Source: Rhodospirillaceae bacterium (lineage in GTDB: Bacteria > Pseudomonadota > Alphaproteobacteria > Rhodospirillales > Magnetovibrionaceae). From it: DNA of 6,753 bases. The notes below the pieces were generated by a model. The model was not told the origin of the DNA. It made no database searches and saw nothing but the letters and a program-made list of their open reading frames with translations. Below, piece after piece: positions 1 through 4,685 of the stretch. The position numbers were made by a program, and so were the translations under genes. The DNA is taken from the NCBI GenBank assembly GCA_002401565.1, contig NVTL01000087.1, positions 981-7,733 on the forward strand. Reading direction: 5' to 3'. Numbering within the stretch: the stretch's first letter is position 1; each line of letters starts with the position of its first letter.

Positions 1-424
1 TATCCCAATTTCTTGCTAATTCAGAAGTTAATTCCTCCAGTGGAGCAGAATCTAATGGGGGCAGGAATTGTTTTAACGATGAAATCAAATAGTGTTCGTC
101 TAAGATGGAGATGGATTTCCCAAGCAAGTCATCTGGGTCTTTATCATGTTGGTCTGATTCTGTTTTTATCCACCAACCGCATATACAGCAAACCGCAAGA
201 TCATGTAATTTGGAATATGTTGGGCGAATTTTATAGAATTTTTGTTTATCATGTATACTTTCAATTTCGTCAGTCTCCAAAAAACGAGCCGTCTTTAATG
301 AAGTTCCGATTTTTCCTCCCTGACTACAAAATGGGCATGGGTCACCCATGAAATGCCACTTGTAGGGATGCGCATCATGTTTATTTTTTCGTTTTGTTTT
401 TATGAAATCTGAATATGAAAGCAT
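1..424 (-). CDS. N-terminal part of a probable zinc-ribbon restriction endonuclease (Mrr-like), truncated by the window edge
   Basis: The minus strand is open from an ATG at 424 to base 1, giving 141 residues with no stop, so the gene continues past the left edge. Residues 30-33 are CPFC and 79-82 are CCIC followed by GWW. These two CxxC knuckles suggest a zinc ribbon. Residues 113-140 (from LISSLKQFL through PLEELTSELARNW) resemble the helical segment that precedes the catalytic domain in Mrr-like restriction endonucleases with an N-terminal zinc finger. The nuclease domain itself lies outside the window, so the function is inferred from the N-terminus only. A second ATG at 349 (residue 26, MGDPCPFC) is an alternative start. 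I prefer 424 because the intervening codons read like protein (HPYKWHF) and a GAGG lies 11 bases upstream, which is rather far. A plus-strand frame across 13-351 is its antisense shadow. The coding call is firm; the family is moderate. Another zinc-ribbon protein is possible. Confidence 0.7.
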   Translation of the reverse strand, partial: MLSYSDFIKTKRKNKHDAHPYKWHFMGDPCPFCSQGGKIGTSLKTARFLETDEIESIHDKQKFYKIRPTYSKLHDLAVCCICGWWIKTESDQHDKDPDDLLGKSISILDEHYLISSLKQFLPPLDSAPLEELTSELARNWD

Positions 425-556
425 GTTCAGTCAAGCCTCAGAATCTGCAATGTTTCATTTTCTTTTAATTACTGTGCATTTCTATTAAGTGCACTGTTAC
501 GGTAATCTGATGGTCTAAAACGTGGCTATAAACTTTTAAAGAAAGATTTGAAGAAG

Positions 557-576
557 AAAAAAATAAGAGCTATTTT
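557..576 (-). terminator. Weak candidate rho-independent terminator after the channel gene
   Basis: Read on the minus strand, AAAATA, a five-base loop GCTCT and TATTTT form a six-pair all-A/T stem that runs into a tract of seven T. It begins about 50 bases past the stop codon of the pentapeptide/channel gene. The stem has no G-C pairs, so termination would be inefficient. The placement and T-tract are the only support. Confidence 0.22.
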
Positions 577-624
577 ATCTAAAGGTGCTTAGATCAATTT
601 ACTCAATTGCCATTGATTAACAAC

Positions 625-1653
625 TTAACTCCTTTGGGCAAGTTTGTTAGAAAAAATTGAAATTAATCCGCCAAGCATGACATACCCAATGATAACTTCA
701 AGTGTGACCCATATTTCACCAGCCAAGTTCTGAGGTGTGACATCCCCAAAACCTAAAGTCGTAAAAGTTACAATACTAAAATAATATGGCGTAAAACCAC
801 CTCTACCTGATAAGTTTAGATCTGGAGAAATGCACGAAAACAAACCCAAAATAGGATAATTAGAATATATAACACCAAATAATATAGCTATTACAAATGA
901 CCACAAAACCCACGCGCCCATTGACCTTCCGCACATCGAAGAATAATACCAAAGATTGAATAACCATGGGGACTTATCACAATATTCACAGAGAAAATCT
1001 TGGTCTTGAGAAAATCGCTTGAAAACGGGGCTTCCGTAACTGTTCTCTATTCTTATTCCTTTAAATTTAACATATTCTGATTTACGAAAAGAACCATTGT
1101 ATTTTACTCCTGAAATGTAAGAGCTATCAAAATTAGCCTTTCCAATATCTGCATCACTTAGGTCTGCGCCACCCATGTTTGCTTTACCGAAATCAACATT
1201 CCGTAGTATTGCGTGGCTGAAGTCGACATCGAATAGAATTGCCTTATTTAAATCGACATTGGTAAGATTAGCATGGGAAAAGTTTGCCTTCGAACAATCA
1301 GATATTTTGCAAAAGCCTTTGTCATTTCGGGGGCCTTGCAATATCTGTGACTCCCTAAGGTCGGCACGACTAAAGTTGGCACCACTCAGGTTAACCCCCT
1401 TCCAGTCGACTTCCACAATATCAGAATCGCTTAAATCAGCACCCGCTAAATTCACATTTTCAAGTACAGAAAAACTTAAGTCTACATTATGGAGGTTGGC
1501 ACCCTTTAAATTGACATTAGAAATCACCTTGTCTTGAAGGTTCGTCTCACTAAGGTCTGCTTTCATTCCTTGCTTTTTATCTTTAAGCCACAAGCTGTGA
1601 TTTTTTATCACCTCTTCAAGGTTTTCGTCTGAAATTGCTTTTCGATTTATCAT
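625..1653 (-). CDS. Pentapeptide-repeat protein fused to a two-TM potassium channel pore
   Basis: This is a complete 342-residue protein. Residues about 31-101 and 120-177 are pentapeptide repeats of the A(N/D)Lxx type (for example KGANL, AGADL, SGANF, GGADL), interrupted by a non-repeat insert at 102-119. Such repeats fold into a right-handed quadrilateral beta-helix. Residues 222-225 form CEYC just before the membrane part. The C-terminus is an Ion_trans_2-type pore: a first membrane helix at about 245-264, a pore helix at 290-298, selectivity filter TLGFGD at 299-304 followed by VTP, and a second helix at 313-335. This predicts a K+-selective inner-membrane channel subunit, probably tetrameric, with the repeat domain in the cytoplasm as a possible gating or partner-binding platform. 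The filter has the GFG form rather than the commoner GYG. No clear Shine-Dalgarno sequence precedes the ATG. The gene ends about 200 bases before the zinc-ribbon nuclease-like gene on the same strand. Architecture is certain; physiological role is unknown. Confidence 0.93.
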   Translation of the reverse strand: MINRKAISDENLEEVIKNHSLWLKDKKQGMKADLSETNLQDKVISNVNLKGANLHNVDLSFSVLENVNLAGADLSDSDIVEVDWKGVNLSGANFSRADLRESQILQGPRNDKGFCKISDCSKANFSHANLTNVDLNKAILFDVDFSHAILRNVDFGKANMGGADLSDADIGKANFDSSYISGVKYNGSFRKSEYVKFKGIRIENSYGSPVFKRFSQDQDFLCEYCDKSPWLFNLWYYSSMCGRSMGAWVLWSFVIAILFGVIYSNYPILGLFSCISPDLNLSGRGGFTPYYFSIVTFTTLGFGDVTPQNLAGEIWVTLEVIIGYVMLGGLISIFSNKLAQRS

Positions 1654-1692
1654 AAAACTAAATCCATTATTTTAGGAATGCCCACAACAAGT

Positions 1693-1698
1693 ATTATA
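1693..1698 (-). promoter_or_regulatory. Candidate -10 element for the pentapeptide/channel gene
   Basis: The minus strand reads TATAAT, a perfect sigma-70-type -10 hexamer, about 40 bases upstream of the ATG at 1653. This would give a 5' leader of roughly 33 bases. No good -35 is found at 16-18 bases upstream (best is an ACCATT-like hexamer), so the promoter would be weak or activator-dependent. The 206-base gap at 1654-1859 contains no plausible gene. Confidence 0.35.
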
Positions 1699-1859
1699 CG
1701 TCATTGATACTATCTAATGGTGTATTCTGCAACCCTTAACGCTTGTTTATCTGGAATATGACCCCATCATCCCAACAAAAAGAGATCCGTTTTATGTGAT
1801 GGTAATGATATCTGTTTTAAGGGTGATTATGCTTGGGTTTGAATAAACGTCTGCACGGA

Positions 1860-3455
1860 CTAATTGAGAACACGCCATGCCGTATCATGAGTCACTTGGT
1901 TACCCGCACAATCGCTGACCGTTATGCGGATTTTAACGGGGCTAACGTTTGGTAATGTCACATTAAGGTTTACGGTTACCCCTGATAGGGATGTGCTAAT
2001 CGTTCCACCCGCTGAGTTACCACCTAAATTAAGAATCTCAACATAATCGACGGACTTAACCGTCTCGCTAAACGTGATGCTGGCGGTTGTCGTTTGGCCA
2101 AAGGTTATTATATTCGCCAAATTTTCCGCAGTCTGGCTAGGCGAACCCGCCGTATCCACACAGGCGACCAAGGCACTGGCACTGGCGACATCGGCAACGG
2201 TGCTTATCATGCGTTCCGTGTTGCTGAAATCAATATTCGATAAATTAATACGCGCCATGTTGATATTCGCAGGAGTATTTTGAGCGGTTTGTGTCGATGT
2301 ATCGCCTTGGCGAGCATTCAGCACATTTGCCATTCCCCGCATACCCGACATGTTCATAGCCGTTTCAGCATTCGGAACATTTGGGTTTGGCGTATCGAAT
2401 GTAAAATTATATCCAAACGTCACGGACCAATCGTGGGTTTGATTATTACGTGCGGATACTGACCATTTATCGTAAGTATGGGATAGGCTGGCATCCCATT
2501 CTGAATTGGTATTACGTTCACCCTTGAACCGGGTTGTACCAAAATTATTATCCGTCCCCATGACCGTATTCCACGTCACAGCCGTTTCCAAGCCCGTCAA
2601 AGTTTTATTGCGGGTGGTCGTTGTATTATCAACGTGGCTGGTGCGGGTACGTTCCATGCCCACAAACGGCGTTAGTTCAACACCATTGGCGGGGCGTGTG
2701 GCAACGCCGAACTCCCCACGATACTCGACCATATCTGGGTATCCCGCATCGGAACCCGACACGATAAAGGATGGACCATTCATATTCACATATGACGTTT
2801 CACCATACGCCCGTGACCAAATGGAATTGGAATTAGCATTGTCGTGGGTATAGCGAAGCGATGCCAAGTATGCATCCAGCGTATCGCTTTTAACCTCACC
2901 ATTAAAAGTATCGGTGCGGTCGAACTGTTGATAGCCCAACGTCATGGCAACCGAACCATTTTCATCCAACGACTTTGGCAGTGCGCGAAGATATTGCCCA
3001 AACAGGGCACGGGTGTCTTGACCCCATTTAATCTTTCCACCCACACCCTGATTTTCATCAATCAGGGTTTTGTAGGTGACAGCCCCCGACACACCATTTT
3101 TCAAATGACGTTCAAACTGGATTCCAAACTGGTCCGTGTTATCGGCATTGGTGGCGTTGAGTTCGGCTTGCCAATCGCCAGAGTTTGTATCGTTGGCTTG
3201 GGTTTGAGGATTATCGGTTTGAGCAAGGCTGGGGTGAGAAAAACTAAACTGATAATTTCCAGCAGATTGCCCATCCACGTTCATATTCAAACGACCGTCT
3301 GGGGAAAGCGATAATGCAGGGCTTTGAGTTTGGGCAAGACGTGGTTGAGCAGACAGGTCCAGTGACAATAAATCACCAGATACATCCCCCGCATAAACCA
3401 CAACAGGCACAGCAAATAACGGCAAAGCCACACCTGATAAAAACCGAATCTTCAT
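1860..3455 (-). CDS. Secreted outer-membrane beta-barrel-like protein with C-terminal Ig-like domain
   Basis: This is a complete 531-residue protein that I do not recognise as a named family. Residues 1-22 are a Sec signal peptide (MKIR, hydrophobic core, probable cleavage after VYA). Residues about 93-353 alternate polar and hydrophobic or aromatic residues in strand-length blocks separated by short turns and Asn/Thr/Asp-rich loops, as in outer-membrane or autotransporter-type barrels. The last block, DWSVTFGYNFTF at 342-353, looks like a terminal barrel strand with aromatic end. A low-complexity linker follows (about 354-430; Met-rich at 367-375). Residues about 430-531 resemble a bacterial Ig-like or HYR-like beta-sandwich, with SDCAGN at 514-519 and two cysteines (432, 516) that could form a disulfide. 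The start is supported by the signal peptide and by GGGG four bases before the ATG. The gene points away from the binding-protein operon. The barrel call rests on pattern, not on a known homologue. Confidence 0.85.
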   Translation of the reverse strand: MKIRFLSGVALPLFAVPVVVYAGDVSGDLLSLDLSAQPRLAQTQSPALSLSPDGRLNMNVDGQSAGNYQFSFSHPSLAQTDNPQTQANDTNSGDWQAELNATNADNTDQFGIQFERHLKNGVSGAVTYKTLIDENQGVGGKIKWGQDTRALFGQYLRALPKSLDENGSVAMTLGYQQFDRTDTFNGEVKSDTLDAYLASLRYTHDNANSNSIWSRAYGETSYVNMNGPSFIVSGSDAGYPDMVEYRGEFGVATRPANGVELTPFVGMERTRTSHVDNTTTTRNKTLTGLETAVTWNTVMGTDNNFGTTRFKGERNTNSEWDASLSHTYDKWSVSARNNQTHDWSVTFGYNFTFDTPNPNVPNAETAMNMSGMRGMANVLNARQGDTSTQTAQNTPANINMARINLSNIDFSNTERMISTVADVASASALVACVDTAGSPSQTAENLANIITFGQTTTASITFSETVKSVDYVEILNLGGNSAGGTISTSLSGVTVNLNVTLPNVSPVKIRITVSDCAGNQVTHDTAWRVLN

Positions 3456-3486
3456 AGAACCCCAAACCTTAATATTTCTGGTGGGG

Positions 3487-3515
3487 AATATAACAACCGC
3501 AGGGCGTTTTGCCTA
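3487..3515 (-). promoter_or_regulatory. Candidate promoter of the barrel gene
   Basis: On the minus strand, TAGGCA (3515-3510) and TATATT (3492-3487) are separated by 17 bases. They match the sigma-70 consensus at four and five positions respectively. The predicted start is about 25 bases upstream of the ATG at 3455, leaving room for the GGGG ribosome-binding site. This is only a consensus match. Confidence 0.27.
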
Positions 3516-3725
3516 TATCAATTTCAAGTTTCTAATATTCTGACCATAAAACCCAAAAAAAATACTGTGTCAGAAGCCAACCAGAACCAGTCTGCGTCAA
3601 TATAATGGCTTTGTTGTCAACATCTTAACTCTTGATTCCCTGAATAATTGGGGCACACTAATATTTGAGGCTAACAAAAAAAGAGCCAGACGTATATTCA
3701 TGCCTACATGAACATAACTGGTAAC

Positions 3726-3747
3726 CTATTCCATGACTGTGGAATAG
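3726..3747. repeat. 8-bp perfect inverted repeat with 6-bp centre
   Basis: CTATTCCA, six bases (TGACTG) and TGGAATAG form a perfect inverted repeat. The arm-to-arm centre spacing is 14 bases, somewhat more than one helical turn, so it could be a dimeric repressor or activator site. As RNA it would form an eight-pair hairpin. It is about 100 bases upstream of the candidate promoter of the binding-protein operon and is the strongest of the inverted repeats in this gap. Confidence 0.45.
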
Positions 3748-3844
3748 TGGAAACAAGGCGTGATCTGGTCTCATGACCTTCACGAGCATGAATGCGTTCA
3801 ATAAATGGACTTCAACCCTTTTCCTCAGGGTTCTACATCATTGA

Positions 3845-3872
3845 TTGAGTTTCTTATGATATCGGGCATAAT
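3845..3872 (+). promoter_or_regulatory. Candidate promoter of the binding-protein/sensor operon
   Basis: TTGAGT (3845-3850) and CATAAT (3867-3872) are 16 bases apart and match the sigma-70 consensus at four and five positions. Transcription would begin near 3879, giving a leader of about 60 bases before the ATG at 3939. It would also make the upstream ATG at 3882 nearly leaderless, in agreement with the later start chosen on signal-peptide grounds. Confidence 0.38.
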
Positions 3873-3929
3873 GCAATTTGTATGGTGACTGCCGTTCTTC
3901 GCATTAAAGCGAACAGAAATGATGAAATT

Positions 3930-3935
3930 GGGGAG
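3930..3935 (+). promoter_or_regulatory. Ribosome-binding site that decides the binding-protein start
   Basis: GGGGAG lies three bases before the ATG at 3939. The spacing is short but the match is good. No comparable site precedes the earlier in-frame ATG at 3882, and translation from 3939 places a normal signal peptide at the N-terminus. Confidence 0.6.
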
Positions 3936-3938
3936 AAA

Positions 3939-4685
3939 ATGATTAAAATCTTTTTTGCAACAATCTCTGTTTTGTTTTCAACTCAGGCTGTTGCTGATAA
4001 TTCACTTCGTATTATGACGGAAGAGTTTCCACCCTATCAATTCTACGAAGATAAAAATGATCATAAGTCAATCACGGGGATTTCGATTGAAATTGTTCAG
4101 GCCATTCAAAAGAAAGTTGGCAATACGGATGAAATTCAGGTTCTGCCTTGGAACCGGGCCTTGAAACTTTTGGCGAAACACCCAAACAGTGCTCTTTTTT
4201 CAACGGCCCGCACACCTGCTCGGGAAGACAAATACAAATGGGTTGGTCCACTTTCTAAATTGGAAATGGTTTTTTTCAAAAAAAAGGGGAGCAATATTCA
4301 TTTCACGTCCATGGACGAAGCCAAAAAAGTTAAACAAATTGGGGTGACAAAAAATGTTGCCACCTATGAAATTTTGAAAAATATAGGTTTTAAAAACCTT
4401 GATGTTATGAAGAGCGGAAGTGATGACAAAAACCTAAAACGCTTGATCAAAGGCCGCATTGATGTTTGGCCAACCGCATATTATGCCGGATTATACAGTG
4501 CCAAAAGGATGGGTGTTGCAGACCAGATTGAAGCGATTCCCAATGTGACAATCATGTCAGGCCATCTCTATCTGGCTTTTCATAAAGAGACCGACAATCA
4601 AATTATTCACCAATGGCAAGCGGCATTGGATCAATTGAAAAGCGATGGTGTCGTTAAAGCCATTCATGATAAATACGAAAAATAA
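3939..4685 (+). CDS. Periplasmic solute-binding protein, SBP_bac_3 fold
   Basis: This is a 248-residue protein of normal length for family 3 solute-binding proteins. Residues 1-19 form a signal peptide (MIKIFFATISVLF, cleavage after AVA). The mature protein begins with the family's first strand (LRIMTEEFPPYQFYED, 23-38), followed by TGISIEIVQAI (46-56). ARTPARE at 90-96 aligns with the loop whose arginine (here R95, six residues before W101) contacts the ligand carboxylate in amino-acid-binding members. GRIDVWPTA at 172-180 is the second-lobe strand; the aspartate that binds the amino group in HisJ or GlnH is absent there (A180). An in-frame ATG at 3882 would add 19 residues ahead of the signal peptide and is unlikely to be used. 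The stop overlaps the start of the sensor gene by one base and no permease or ATPase is present. A sensing or ligand-presenting role is therefore inferred rather than transport. The ligand is unknown. Confidence 0.92.
   Translation: MIKIFFATISVLFSTQAVADNSLRIMTEEFPPYQFYEDKNDHKSITGISIEIVQAIQKKVGNTDEIQVLPWNRALKLLAKHPNSALFSTARTPAREDKYKWVGPLSKLEMVFFKKKGSNIHFTSMDEAKKVKQIGVTKNVATYEILKNIGFKNLDVMKSGSDDKNLKRLIKGRIDVWPTAYYAGLYSAKRMGVADQIEAIPNVTIMSGHLYLAFHKETDNQIIHQWQAALDQLKSDGVVKAIHDKYEK

Larger units (their letters stand above)
3456..3938. other. Divergent intergenic region with promoters and clustered inverted repeats
   Basis: This 483-base stretch separates two divergent genes and holds no convincing gene. 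It contains a candidate promoter for each direction and an AT-rich run near 3541-3565. Four short perfect inverted repeats lie between 3697 and 3832: TTCATG/CATGAA (3697-3712), CTATTCCA/TGGAATAG (3726-3747), GGTC/GACC (3767-3778) and AACCCT/AGGGTT (3814-3832). A separate 11-base palindrome, TGTTG-T-CAACA, is at 3612-3622. An exact TATAAT occurs on the plus strand at 3601-3606 without a matching -35. The cluster could be an operator array, a small structured RNA or a degraded repeat element. The sequence alone does not decide. Confidence 0.6.

Noticed and set aside
1752..1803. Distant inverted repeat CCATCA/TGATGG between the barrel and channel genes
   Set aside because: The six-base arms are separated by a long loop, with no T-tract on the minus strand, so it is not a convincing terminator.
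2220..2264. Three tandem five-residue units (INMAR, INLSN, IDFSN) in the linker of the barrel protein, resembling pentapeptide repeats
   Set aside because: Three units are too few to form a beta-helix coil stack, and the surrounding linker is low-complexity, so chance is likely despite the neighbouring pentapeptide gene.
3052..3455. Plus-strand open frames across the barrel gene (2074-3314 in several pieces)
   Set aside because: They are antisense shadows of the minus-strand gene, which has a signal peptide and coherent barrel pattern. The plus frames have no domain-like features.
3607..3616. GGCTTTGTTG, which resembles the terminal inverted repeat of IS903-type elements
   Set aside because: Ten bases are weak evidence. 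No matching CAACAAAGCC end and no transposase remnant were found in the window.
3708..3776. A 22-codon plus-strand frame beginning MNITGNLFHDC
   Set aside because: It is too short, has no Shine-Dalgarno site, and is fully explained as a chance frame through the hairpin region.
3658..3789. A minus-strand 43-codon frame (starts MLVKVMRPDH) inside the divergent intergenic region
   Set aside because: It reads somewhat like protein, but there is no ribosome-binding site and no recognised family, and it overlaps the inverted-repeat cluster. It is kept only as a hint of a possible decayed gene.
3882..3938. Upstream ATG extending the solute-binding protein by 19 residues
   Set aside because: The extension is polar and precedes a complete signal peptide. 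The good ribosome-binding site is at 3930-3935, so the start at 3939 was chosen.
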